DNA from: Butyricicoccus porcorum
GTDB taxonomy: Bacteria > Bacillota > Clostridia > Oscillospirales > Butyricicoccaceae
DNA length: 64,000 nt
Direction of reading: 5' to 3'
Assembly: GCF_002157465.1 (NCBI RefSeq)
Contig: NZ_NHOC01000004.1
Coordinates: 206,640 to 270,639, forward strand
In this document: in pieces, positions 1 to 7,909 of the stretch
How the letters are laid out: each line of letters opens with the position of its first letter
Numbering within the stretch: position 1 is the first letter of the stretch
Program-made: the position numbers and the translations under genes
Notes under the pieces: model-generated
Seen by the model: only the letters and a program-made list of their open reading frames with translations
Told to the model about the DNA's origin: nothing
Databases searched by the model: none

Positions 1-1547
1 GTCGAAATTGTCTGTTTGACGTTGCCATCGGTGTCGACAATCTCCTTCGCCACATGTGGTGTGACCAGATCGCCGCCATTGCAGGCTGCTGCGACCATAC
101 ACAGCTCCTGAATCGGCGTGACCTGGAAGTTCTGACCGAACGATGCAGTCGCCAGGTCGACCTCACCCATCGGATCGTCGAAGAAAATACCGGTCGCCTC
201 ACCCGGCAGATCGATGCCGGTCTTTTCCATCAGGCCGTACGCCTCAAAGAATTTGCGGAACATGTCTGTCCCCAGCAGAGCACTGATATCCATCATCGCG
301 ACGTTGCACGAATTTTCCAGCGTCTGCCCGAGCACCTGCGTGCCGTGACCGCCGCTCTTCCAGCATCGGATGGTGCGATCCTTGACGATCTTGGAGCCAC
401 CGCAGGTAAACGTGCTGCTGTCCTCCACGACACCCGCCTCCAGTGCGGACGAAACCGTAAAGACCTTGAATGTCGAACCGGGCTCATAGGTATCGTTGAT
501 GGCCTTGTTGCGCCACAGGCGCAGCAGGATCTCACTGTATTTGCTGCTGTACTCCTCGCCGCTGAGATTATCCAGCTCAGCGAGCAGCGAGGTGTATTCC
601 TCCGGAATGGTGCGCGGATTGTTCAGATCGAAGTCCGGCTTGGTGGACATGGCGAGGATTTCGCCCGTCTTGATGTCCATGACAATGCCGCACACGCCCT
701 TTTTCGCCTGATAGTCGTTCAGCGCCTCCTCCAGATGCTTTTCCAGATAGTGCTGCACGCCTTCGTCGAGTGACAGCACGACGCCGTCGCCATCCTGCTC
801 CGGCACATACTTTTCATAATCATACGGCATATCCGAGCCAAGTGCATTGGTCGCCTTGACCACGCGGCCCGCGACGCCCTTGAGCACATCGTTATATTGC
901 AGCTCGACGCCATACAGCCCTTCGCCGTCGTTGTTGGTAAAGCCGATCACCTGCGAGGCAAATGTGCCATAGCGGTAATAGCGCTTGGAATCCGCCGTCG
1001 TATACACGCCGGAGAGGTTCTCCTCCTCCAGCGCCTGCATCAGCTCGTCGGCAATATCCGCGTCCACGCGGCGCGCAATGCGGACATACGACACTTTTCG
1101 CTGAATTTTTTCCAGTGTTTCGTCATAATCCAGCTCCAGCTTTTCCGCGAGCACGCTGGCGACTTTCTTCTGATAGGTTTCGACCGCTGCGGCGATTTCT
1201 TCGTCGGTCGGATCGATGGTCTTGCCATTGGCATCTGTGCGTTTTTGCACGGATGCCTTGCCCTTGTCACGAATGATGGAAGGGTCTACGCTGATTTCCT
1301 GCGTTGTCGCACTGACGGCAAGCTCTGTCATATTGCGGTCATAAATGGTGCCGCGCATCGGCGTAATAATCAGATCCTTGGTCTGATTTTCCGCCGCTTT
1401 ACTCTGATAAAAATTGGTGTTAATCACCTGCATGTAAAACAGCTTCGCCGCAACCACAACGAAGCCCAGCACGGCAAACACCAGTATCAGAAAGGAAACC
1501 CTCTGGCGCATGGATTTATTCGGTTTGCTGGGGCGTTTTTGTGCCAT
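1..1547 (-). CDS. Penicillin-binding protein 2-type transpeptidase (FtsI/SpoVD family), 3' end outside window
   Basis: Class B penicillin-binding protein that cross-links peptidoglycan at the septum or, if SpoVD, in the spore cortex. The frame runs from an ATG at 1547 to the window edge with no stop; 515 codons are visible. A basic N-terminus (about residues 1-17) is followed by one membrane segment (about 18-38). A PBP dimer domain follows, then the transpeptidase domain with the active-site motif STFK near residue 358 and the SxN motif SCN about 55 residues later; the KTG motif must lie beyond the edge. It follows ftsL in the dcw gene order mraZ-rsmH-ftsL-PBP. The sequence seen does not separate pbpB/ftsI from spoVD, because the C-terminal region (PASTA domains or not) is missing. 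Confidence 0.9.
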   Translation of the reverse strand, partial: MAQKRPSKPNKSMRQRVSFLILVFAVLGFVVVAAKLFYMQVINTNFYQSKAAENQTKDLIITPMRGTIYDRNMTELAVSATTQEISVDPSIIRDKGKASVQKRTDANGKTIDPTDEEIAAAVETYQKKVASVLAEKLELDYDETLEKIQRKVSYVRIARRVDADIADELMQALEEENLSGVYTTADSKRYYRYGTFASQVIGFTNNDGEGLYGVELQYNDVLKGVAGRVVKATNALGSDMPYDYEKYVPEQDGDGVVLSLDEGVQHYLEKHLEEALNDYQAKKGVCGIVMDIKTGEILAMSTKPDFDLNNPRTIPEEYTSLLAELDNLSGEEYSSKYSEILLRLWRNKAINDTYEPGSTFKVFTVSSALEAGVVEDSSTFTCGGSKIVKDRTIRCWKSGGHGTQVLGQTLENSCNVAMMDISALLGTDMFRKFFEAYGLMEKTGIDLPGEATGIFFDDPMGEVDLATASFGQNFQVTPIQELCMVAAACNGGDLVTPHVAKEIVDTDGNVKQTIS

Positions 1548-1716
1548 GTGTCTGTTCTCCTATCGTTCCTTCCTGCCTGATACCTGTATCAAAACGGAAT
1601 ACATGTTATTATATCACAACTGTAGCGTCATTTCATCGTCATTGTGACAAAAAACAGGAGTCAGAAGGTTGTTCACACTTCTCACTCCCACTGCTTTCAA
1701 TATGTATATGGTTTCA

Positions 1717-2196
1717 TCACCGCAAAAATGATAAAATGGCGTTGAAGCTCTTTACAAAGCTGGAGACCAGCTTGTCCACCCCACTGGAAGCCTCATTCAC
1801 CTCGACCTGGTCAGTCTTCTGGAGTTCGAGGTATTCCTCCTGGCTGCGATCCATCTTGACGAGACCCAGGACATTCTTGGCGTAATCCTCCACCTCATCC
1901 AGATCCACCGAATTTTCTTTTTTCGCGTTGAGCGAGACATACTCACTGTTCAGCTGCGCAAGGGTCGCCTGTTTCTGCTCGACCTGCCCCTTGAGTTCGG
2001 TCATCTGGACGTAGCACGACACCGTAGTGACCGCGATAAATGCGCAGATCACACCGATGAGTCCCATCGCCAGCATATGAATCCGTCTGCGGCGGCGCAG
2101 CGCACGCTGACGCTCCCGCTTTCTTCTGCTTGCACTTATGTTTTTATCTTGAACGGCGCCGGCAGTTGCTCCGCCGCGCCCGGAATACTCTCTCAT
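1717..2196 (-). CDS. ftsL: FtsL-like cell division protein
   Basis: 159-residue bitopic membrane protein expected to act in the FtsL/DivIC/FtsB divisome subcomplex. A strongly basic cytoplasmic stretch (about residues 23-39, rich in Arg) precedes a single membrane segment (about 41-63) and a periplasm-side coiled coil beginning with MTELKGQVEQKQATLAQL (about 70-105). An acidic stretch and the septum-formation-initiator-like segment ending VLGLVKMD follow. FtsL sequences diverge quickly, so position between rsmH (17 bp upstream) and a class B PBP is the main support. Length is slightly above the usual 90-120 residues because of N- and C-terminal extensions. Confidence 0.8.
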   Translation of the reverse strand: MREYSGRGGATAGAVQDKNISASRRKRERQRALRRRRRIHMLAMGLIGVICAFIAVTTVSCYVQMTELKGQVEQKQATLAQLNSEYVSLNAKKENSVDLDEVEDYAKNVLGLVKMDRSQEEYLELQKTDQVEVNEASSGVDKLVSSFVKSFNAILSFLR

Positions 2197-2213
2197 TGTT
2201 GAGCCGCTCTCCC

Positions 2214-3158
2214 TTAATGATCCGATAATTTCTCACACACTCTCAATTTGGCGCTCCGTGCGCGGGGATTTTGAGCGATTTCCTGCATAGACGGCAGCAT
2301 CGGCTTGCGTGCCACCAATTTCACCTTTGCAGTCTTCCCACACACGCAGACGGGGAAGTCCTTCGGGCAGGTGCAGCCCTGTGCGGCCTTTCGGAACGCG
2401 GTCTTGACGATACGATCCTCCAGAGAATGGAACGTGATGACCGCCAGACGCCCGCCGGGTGCCAGCGCGTCAATGGCGCGATCCATCGCCTCCTGTACAG
2501 CCATCAGCTCATCATTGACCGCAATGCGGATCGCCTGAAAGCTGCGCTTGGCAGGATGCTGTTTTTCGCGGCGTGCTGCCGGCGGCATTGCGCTGCGGAT
2601 GATATCCGCGAGTTGGACCGTGGTTTCAATCGGCTGCTGCTGTCTGGCGCGGTCAATCGCCGCGGCAATCTGCGGCGCATAGCGCTCCTCGCCGTATTCC
2701 TGTAAAATGCGGCGCAGCTCTGCACGATCCCACTGGTTGACAACCTCATAGGCAGACAGCTGCTGCTGCTGATCCATGCGCATATCGAGCCGTGCATCCT
2801 GCATATAGGAGAAGCCGCGCTCGGCGATGTCCAGCTGCGGCGATGACACGCCGAGGTCAAACAGGACGCCGTCGACCTGATCCACGCCGCACGATGCGAG
2901 CGCCGTGTCTAGATTGCGGAAGTCACTCTTGACCAGTGTAACACGATCCATGACATCCGCCAGACGATCCTTTGCATTTTCCAGCGCCATGTCGTCGCGG
3001 TCGAGCGCGATCAGCCTGCCGCCTGCGGTCAGCCGCTGCGCGATGTGCAGGGAATGCCCCGCGCCGCCCAGCGTCGCGTCCACGTAAATACCATCCGGGC
3101 GGATGTTCAGGCTGTCAAGGCATTCGGAAAGCAAAATCGAAATATGTTGAAATTCCAT
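2214..3158 (-). CDS. rsmH: 16S rRNA (cytosine-1402 N4)-methyltransferase RsmH
   Basis: SAM-dependent methyltransferase that adds the N4 methyl group to C1402 in the ribosomal decoding centre. 314 residues, the usual length. The SAM-binding motif DATLGGAGHS lies near residues 27-36 and a second conserved segment, LFDLGVSSPQLD, near 100-111, typical of the MraW/RsmH family. The C-terminal FHSLEDRIVK segment is also present. It sits 18 bp after mraZ and in front of ftsL, the classical dcw cluster order, and is probably transcribed from the mraZ promoter. Confidence 0.97.
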   Translation of the reverse strand: MEFQHISILLSECLDSLNIRPDGIYVDATLGGAGHSLHIAQRLTAGGRLIALDRDDMALENAKDRLADVMDRVTLVKSDFRNLDTALASCGVDQVDGVLFDLGVSSPQLDIAERGFSYMQDARLDMRMDQQQQLSAYEVVNQWDRAELRRILQEYGEERYAPQIAAAIDRARQQQPIETTVQLADIIRSAMPPAARREKQHPAKRSFQAIRIAVNDELMAVQEAMDRAIDALAPGGRLAVITFHSLEDRIVKTAFRKAAQGCTCPKDFPVCVCGKTAKVKLVARKPMLPSMQEIAQNPRARSAKLRVCEKLSDH

Positions 3159-3176
3159 TCCTGTCTGAATCCTCCG

Positions 3177-3593
3177 TTAAAAGCCCAAATCTTCCATCGC
3201 TTCCGCGATACTGCCCGCGTCAAGCTGTCCGTTGTATTCGTCCCATTTCTGCCTGTCCCAGATTTCCGCGCGGTCAAGCACGCCGATGATCGTAACGTCA
3301 TGTACCAGCTTCGCGTGACTGCGCAGGACGGGCGGAACGACAATGCGACCCTGCTTGTCCACGGTGACATCAGCCGCCGCCGACAGGAAGAATCGCTGCA
3401 AGTTTCTTGATTTCGACATGGGGAGCTGCCGGATCTTATCTTCCAGCGCCTTCCATGCATCCAGCGGGTACAGGAACAGGCATTCATCCAGCCCTTTGGT
3501 CACAACAAAGCTGTCGCCCAACTCCTCCCGGAGCTTTGCCGGGATGAACAGGCGGCCCTTGGCGTCCAAGGTATGCTGATACTCACCCTTCAC
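3177..3593 (-). CDS. mraZ: Transcriptional regulator MraZ
   Basis: 138-residue double AbrB-like DNA-binding protein that in other bacteria binds repeats upstream of its own gene and controls the division/cell wall cluster. Both swapped-hairpin half domains are visible: DAKGRLFIPAKLREEL (about residues 10-25) and VDKQGRIVVPPVLRSHA (about 77-93). It is the first gene of the cluster, with rsmH 18 bp downstream. A sigma-A promoter and two 10-bp-phased GTGG boxes lie just upstream, consistent with autoregulation. Confidence 0.96.
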   Translation of the reverse strand: MKGEYQHTLDAKGRLFIPAKLREELGDSFVVTKGLDECLFLYPLDAWKALEDKIRQLPMSKSRNLQRFFLSAAADVTVDKQGRIVVPPVLRSHAKLVHDVTIIGVLDRAEIWDRQKWDEYNGQLDAGSIAEAMEDLGF

Positions 3594-3639
3594 AGCTGCG
3601 CCCTCCTGCTCCGTTCAGCGGAAATCCGTGGTATTTTGC

Positions 3640-3654
3640 GCCACCTTTCCCCAC
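3640..3654 (-). promoter_or_regulatory. mraZ: Candidate MraZ operator: two GTGG(G/C) boxes with 10-bp period
   Basis: On the minus strand GTGGG (3654-3650) and GTGGC (3644-3640) are separated by 5 nt, giving one box per helical turn. This matches the known MraZ target architecture of GTGGG-type boxes with 5-nt spacers. The boxes lie between the promoter -10 and the mraZ start. Only two boxes are evident; a third in-phase position reads ATACC. Confidence 0.5.
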
Positions 3655-3663
3655 CGTAGTTTT

Positions 3664-3692
3664 ATTATACGTTTTGTAATCTGAAAATGCAA
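3664..3692 (-). promoter_or_regulatory. Sigma-A promoter of mraZ-rsmH-ftsL-PBP
   Basis: Minus-strand TTGCAT (3692-3687), 17-bp spacer, TATAAT (3669-3664). The predicted start near 3657 leaves about a 60-nt leader before the mraZ ATG at 3593. Confidence 0.75.
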
Positions 3693-3871
3693 GGACATGC
3701 GGGATTTTTTTGAGTGGAAAGCAAGACTTTTTTAGTGATTTGTGAACAGATTGCGAACATTCGAACGTATGTTCGCCCGTTTTGGTTGTATTTGGCAACT
3801 TCGTCCAAAGCAACAAGAGCAGAGAACGAACCGAGTCCATTCTCTGCCCTGTATCTGCTCATGTAAGACAC

Positions 3872-4333
3872 TTATTTCTGGTTGGCGCTTTCAAACTGCT
3901 GGCGGCACTTGCGTACCTCCTCCAATGTCGCCTGTGCGCAGGCCTCAGTTGCGTTCAGCTTGTCGCTGCAATAGGTGCTGACTGCGCTGCGCAGCTGTGC
4001 TGCCTGCTGCTCCGCGCTGGAAACGATTTCGTCCGCCTGCTTCTGTGCTTCTGCAACCAGTGCGCTTTCGTTGACCGTCTTGCGCACATATTCCTCCGCC
4101 TTGCGGCGCAGGTCATCCGCTTCCTTTTTGCCCGCCGCAACCATCTCATTGCGCTTCTCGACAATCGCGCGCGCCATCTCGAGATCCTTCGGCATGCTGG
4201 TGCGGATTTCGTCCAGAATATCCAGCGCCCGTTCGCGGTCGATCATGCACTTTTCCGTGCTGAGCGGGACGCTGCGCGCCTCCTGAATCATGTCATATAA
4301 CGAATTTACGAGTTCTTCTAAAACAGCAACCAT
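3872..4333 (-). CDS. Coiled-coil protein of unknown function next to coaD
   Basis: 153 residues, no recognised catalytic motif, no signal peptide and no membrane segment. From about residue 45 to 140 it is a charged helix rich in Ala, Glu, Lys and Arg (for example RRKAEEYVRKTVNESALVAEAQKQA), resembling the stalk of ATP synthase subunit b or V-type ATPase E/H stalk proteins without their membrane anchor. Similar short stalk-like proteins occur beside coaD in Clostridia. It is separated from coaD (stop 4379) by 45 bp in the same direction. Function is not assigned; a scaffold or division-site (DivIVA-like) role is only a guess. Confidence 0.75.
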   Translation of the reverse strand: MVAVLEELVNSLYDMIQEARSVPLSTEKCMIDRERALDILDEIRTSMPKDLEMARAIVEKRNEMVAAGKKEADDLRRKAEEYVRKTVNESALVAEAQKQADEIVSSAEQQAAQLRSAVSTYCSDKLNATEACAQATLEEVRKCRQQFESANQK

Positions 4334-4378
4334 ATCTTGAGCCCTCCCATGATTGTAATCTATCTGACGTTCGGACGC

Positions 4379-4864
4379 TCACCTTGTCCGATCCAGTTTT
4401 TTCATAATATCGTCGCGGATCTCCTCCGGAACAAAACCGGTAATGTCCCCACCGTGGCGTGCAATATCGCGCACGATTGTCGAACTCAGGAACAGATACT
4501 TCTGTCCCGTCATCAAAAAGACGGTATCCACATCCGGATTCAGCTTTTTGTTTGCAAGCGCCATCTGGAATTCATATTCAAAATCGGACACTGCGCGCAG
4601 TCCCTTGACGATGGCGCAGGCGTTTTTTTCCTTCACATAATCCGCCAGCAGCCCGCCGAAGCTCTCGACCTCCACGTTGGGAAGATCGCGCGTCATGCGC
4701 CGAAGAAAGTCCACCTTTTCCTCCATCGTAAACGACGAATGCTTTTCGCCGTTAATCATCGGTGCGACAATGAGCTTGTCAAACAGACGGGATGCACGCT
4801 GAATAATGTCCAAATGTCCGAGCGTGGCAGGGTCAAAGCTGCCGGGATATACCCCGATTCTCAT
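4379..4864 (-). CDS. coaD: Pantetheine-phosphate adenylyltransferase
   Basis: Transfers AMP from ATP to 4'-phosphopantetheine to give dephospho-CoA, the penultimate step of CoA synthesis. 161 residues, full length. The nucleotidyltransferase signature [10 protein letters not shown] (about residues 8-17, T/HxGH type) and the C-terminal substrate/ATP segment [15 protein letters not shown] are both visible. It follows rsmD by 37 bp; the rsmD-coaD pair is a common bacterial arrangement. Confidence 0.97.
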   Translation of the reverse strand: MRIGVYPGSFDPATLGHLDIIQRASRLFDKLIVAPMINGEKHSSFTMEEKVDFLRRMTRDLPNVEVESFGGLLADYVKEKNACAIVKGLRAVSDFEYEFQMALANKKLNPDVDTVFLMTGQKYLFLSSTIVRDIARHGGDITGFVPEEIRDDIMKKLDRTR

Positions 4865-4901
4865 ACTGTGCCTTTCCGGCTCCCCTGTGCGGAAAGCCTC
4901 C

Positions 4902-5459
4902 TCAGTCGTTTTCTGCTCCCTTTCGGCGCATCGCCGTCAGGCAAATCGTGCCGTACCGATAGGTTTTCTGTACGGACAGGCTGTCTGGGCAAATGACGGT
5001 ATCCTCCACGGAACTTTCACATATTATTATACCATCCGGCGACAGGATGTCAAACAATTCTACAGCATTCAGCGCAGAATTTAATATCTCGCCGCCATAG
5101 GGCGGATCGAGGAAAATAATGTCAAATTTCTGTCCACGCAGCCGCTCAAGCGCCTGATGGAACTCCGCTCGGATGACCTCCGCACGCGCCTGCACGCGTG
5201 CACCCGCGATATTTTTCTGAATGACGGAGACCGCCTTCTGTGCCTGATCGACGAACACCGCGCGTGCTGCGCCGCGGCTGAGCGCTTCAATCCCCATCTG
5301 CCCGGTTCCTGCAAACAAATCGAGCATTGTTGCGCCGACGACACGAAACTGTAAAATATTAAAAACCGATTCTTTGACGCGGTCGGTCGTCGGGCGTGTA
5401 TCCATGCCCGGCACAGCATCCAGCATCTTACCGCGTGCGCTTCCGCTGATGACTCTCAT
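4902..5459 (-). CDS. rsmD: 16S rRNA (guanine-966 N2)-methyltransferase RsmD
   Basis: Methylates N2 of G966 in 16S rRNA using SAM. 185 residues with SAM motif [18 protein letters not shown] (about 47-64) and the catalytic FLDPPY motif (about 117-122), which identify the family. The ATG overlaps the uvrC stop codon by 4 bp (ATGA), so translation is probably coupled; coaD follows. Confidence 0.96.
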   Translation of the reverse strand: MRVISGSARGKMLDAVPGMDTRPTTDRVKESVFNILQFRVVGATMLDLFAGTGQMGIEALSRGAARAVFVDQAQKAVSVIQKNIAGARVQARAEVIRAEFHQALERLRGQKFDIIFLDPPYGGEILNSALNAVELFDILSPDGIIICESSVEDTVICPDSLSVQKTYRYGTICLTAMRRKGAEND

Positions 5460-7300
5460 TTCTCTGTCTCCTCCTGCGCGCTGTGAAAATAATGATAGAC
5501 CGCCTGTGCGGTGGAATGCGGTACAGCCGCTTCCAGCTGCTCCACAGTCGCCTCACGAATGCGTTTGACGCTCTGAAAGGTCTTCAGAAGCGCCGTGCGC
5601 CGTTTTTCCCCGACGCCCGGAATGTTGTCCAGCTCGGAGCGCACGGCATCTGCCCCGCGCAGCTGACGCTGATAGGTGATCGCAAAACGATGCACCTCCT
5701 CTTGGATGCGCCCGACCATCGCAAAGACCGCAGGTGTTGCCGAAATGCTGAATTCCCTGCCGTCCGGCGCGACAAGGCCGCGCGTGCGGTGGTGATCGTC
5801 CTTGACCATGCCGAACACCGGCTTTGTGCAGCCGAAGTGGTCGAGAACCTGCTTCGCTATGCGCACATGCCCCAGGCCGCCGTCAATGAGGAACACACTG
5901 GGCAGCTCGGTGAATTTTTCGTCACCGTCCTTCCAGCGCTGCATGCGGCGCGCCAGCATTTCTTCCATCGCCTTATAGTCATCCTGCCCGTTCGCAACCG
6001 ATTCAATGCGGAACCGGCGGTATCGGCTGCGCCTGGGCTTTCCGTTTTCAAAAACGACCATCGAGCCGACGGTATTTGTCCCCGCAAGGTTGGAGATGTC
6101 ATATGCCTCAAAGCTAACCGGTGTCTCGGTCAGCCCCATCATGCTGCCGAACAGCTCCAGTGATTTCTGGCGGCGCTCCGCATTTGTCTCCATGCGAATA
6201 ATCTCTTCTTCTGCGTTTTTCTTCGCCATGTGCATCAGCTCACGCCGCCTGCCGCGCTGTGGGACGGTCAGCGTGACTTTCTTGCCCGCGACCGAGCGCA
6301 AAAATGTCTCGACCGCTGCCATGTCCTCAATTTCCTCCGAAACGAGCACCAGCGGCGGCACAACCCCGCGCAGCGAGTAATATTGCTTGATATAGCTGCC
6401 GAGCAGCTCTGCACCGTCCTCACTCGACGTGCCGTCCAGCATGGTGTATTCCTTGTCGTGGAAATTGCCCGCGATATAGTGCAGTGTGACAATGCAGCCG
6501 CGCGTCTCACCCTGCACGAATGCGATGATATCGGTATCGGAAAATCCGCTTGCGACGACCATCTGGTGCTGTCCCGCGCGCATAATCGCGCGCATGCGGT
6601 CGCGCAGCTGTGCCGCCTGCTCGAAGTGCTCCTCCTCCGCAGCCTGCATCATCTGCTGTTCCAGCTGTTCCGCGAGCTGTTTGTAATTGCCCTCGAGTAC
6701 ATCAATCGCCTGCGCCACACGCTGAGCATATTCCTCCTGCGTGACTGTCCCGGCACACGGCGCACAGCAGCGGCCAAGCTGGGCATTCAGGCATGGACGC
6801 GATCTGCCGATGTCGCGCGGCAGCACACGGCGGCAGGTGCGCAGGCCGAGTGCCCGGCTGACCGTATCAATCGCCTGCATGGCAGCGCCGCGCCCGGCAT
6901 ACGGTCCGAGATACCGCGCCGTGTCCTTCCCGCGCCGCCCGACGACCGTGAACTCCGGATAGGGGCGGTCTGTCGACACGCGGATAAACGGATAGCCCTT
7001 GTCGTCCTTGAGCAAAATATTATACTTCGGCTTGTATTTTTTAATCATCTGGTTTTCGAGCACAAGCGCCTCGAATTCCGATTCACACACAATAATATCG
7101 AAGCTATCAATATTTTCTACCATTTTCCGCGTCTTGGGCGTATGCTTTGCCTCGTTCTGGAAATATTGGGAGACACGATTTTTGAGCACCTTTGCCTTGC
7201 CGACATAAATAACCTGCCCCTGCCGGTTTTTCATGATATAGACACCCGGCTCACGCGGCAGTGTCAGCACCCGCTGGTGCAGCTCTTCCCTGCTGGACAT
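5456..7300 (-). CDS. uvrC: Excinuclease ABC subunit C
   Basis: Dual-incision endonuclease of nucleotide excision repair, acting on the UvrB-DNA complex. 614 residues from the ATG at 7300, chosen because AGGAGG lies just upstream and the protein then begins MSSREELHQRVLTLPREPGVY. In order: GIY-YIG nuclease domain (GVYIMKNRQGQVIYVGKAK), UVR motif near residues 205-235, the RNase H-like nuclease domain (SNLAGTNTVGSMVVFENG, LPSVFLIDGGLGHVRIA), and C-terminal helix-hairpin-helix motifs (DNIPGVGEKRRTALLKTF). It overlaps rsmD by 4 bp. A terminator separates it from the HPr-like gene upstream. Confidence 0.98.
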   Translation of the reverse strand: MSSREELHQRVLTLPREPGVYIMKNRQGQVIYVGKAKVLKNRVSQYFQNEAKHTPKTRKMVENIDSFDIIVCESEFEALVLENQMIKKYKPKYNILLKDDKGYPFIRVSTDRPYPEFTVVGRRGKDTARYLGPYAGRGAAMQAIDTVSRALGLRTCRRVLPRDIGRSRPCLNAQLGRCCAPCAGTVTQEEYAQRVAQAIDVLEGNYKQLAEQLEQQMMQAAEEEHFEQAAQLRDRMRAIMRAGQHQMVVASGFSDTDIIAFVQGETRGCIVTLHYIAGNFHDKEYTMLDGTSSEDGAELLGSYIKQYYSLRGVVPPLVLVSEEIEDMAAVETFLRSVAGKKVTLTVPQRGRRRELMHMAKKNAEEEIIRMETNAERRQKSLELFGSMMGLTETPVSFEAYDISNLAGTNTVGSMVVFENGKPRRSRYRRFRIESVANGQDDYKAMEEMLARRMQRWKDGDEKFTELPSVFLIDGGLGHVRIAKQVLDHFGCTKPVFGMVKDDHHRTRGLVAPDGREFSISATPAVFAMVGRIQEEVHRFAITYQRQLRGADAVRSELDNIPGVGEKRRTALLKTFQSVKRIREATVEQLEAAVPHSTAQAVYHYFHSAQEETEK

Positions 7301-7319
7301 GCAGCCTCCTTTCCCGGAG

Positions 7320-7352
7320 AAAAAAAGAGACACCGCAAAACAAGCGGTGTCT
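7320..7352 (-). terminator. Intrinsic terminator after the HPr-like gene
   Basis: 9-bp stem AGACACCGC/GCGGTGTCT (7328-7336 with 7344-7352), 7-nt loop, followed on the minus strand by a run of T. It lies between the HPr-like stop and the uvrC start. Confidence 0.8.
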
Positions 7353-7374
7353 TCTTGCGTGCGTTGGATTGAAA

Positions 7375-7653
7375 TCAGTCGCTGAAGTTCGAGTCGCTGA
7401 AATTGGACTGGATGAGATCGGTCAGCGCATTGACAGCCTCAACCTCGTCAACGCCGTCTGCAATCAACGTGATGGTCGTGCCCTTGGTGATGCCGAGGGA
7501 AAGAATGCCGAGCAGGCTCTTCGCGTTTACTCTGCGCTCTTCCTTTTCAACCAGAATGGTGCTCTTGAACCCATTGGCGCACTGAATGAAAAATGTAGCC
7601 GGGCGCGCATACAGCCCAACCTGATTGGTTACCTGAACTTCCTGTGAAAACAT
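7375..7653 (-). CDS. HPr-family protein with Tyr in place of the active-site His15 (Crh-like)
   Basis: 92 residues from the ATG at 7653 (AGGAG-type site just upstream). It aligns without gaps to HPr numbering: the active-site segment reads GLYARPAT, so residue 15, the His phosphorylated by PTS enzyme I, is Tyr (codon TAT), while the regulatory site NAKSLLGIL keeps Ser46. Known HPr carries both sites; Bacillus Crh lacks His15 (Gln) and keeps Ser46, acting only in carbon catabolite signalling with CcpA. By analogy this protein cannot carry PTS phosphate through His15 and is more likely a regulatory, HPr-kinase-dependent protein. The tail SNFSDSNFSD is a duplicated five-residue unit. No PTS gene is adjacent. 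Confidence 0.88.
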   Translation of the reverse strand: MFSQEVQVTNQVGLYARPATFFIQCANGFKSTILVEKEERRVNAKSLLGILSLGITKGTTITLIADGVDEVEAVNALTDLIQSNFSDSNFSD

Positions 7654-7746
7654 TTCAACATCGCTCCTATAAACAAAATTAAAACTAAACCTATACAAAC
7701 ACAATACAACATCGTTCCGATCTGGAATCGATAACAGATTATATAT

Positions 7747-7775
7747 AGAATACCTGTTTTTTTTCGTTTCGTCAA
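7747..7775 (-). promoter_or_regulatory. Candidate promoter of the HPr-like gene
   Basis: Minus-strand TTGACG (7775-7770), 17-bp spacer containing an A8 tract, then TATTCT (7752-7747). It would give a leader of about 85 nt before the ATG at 7653. The -10 matches the consensus in only four of six positions. Confidence 0.45.
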
Positions 7776-7909
7776 TATGCTTTTGTACCAAAAGAGAGCA
7801 TTTTCCTGCCGGAATTTGTAGGCGCTTACACCCTCTCTCACGAAATAACAGGGCAAATCTACACAAACGTGCACAATTCGCGGCGAAAATTTAGCTTTTG
7901 TGCCAAAGA

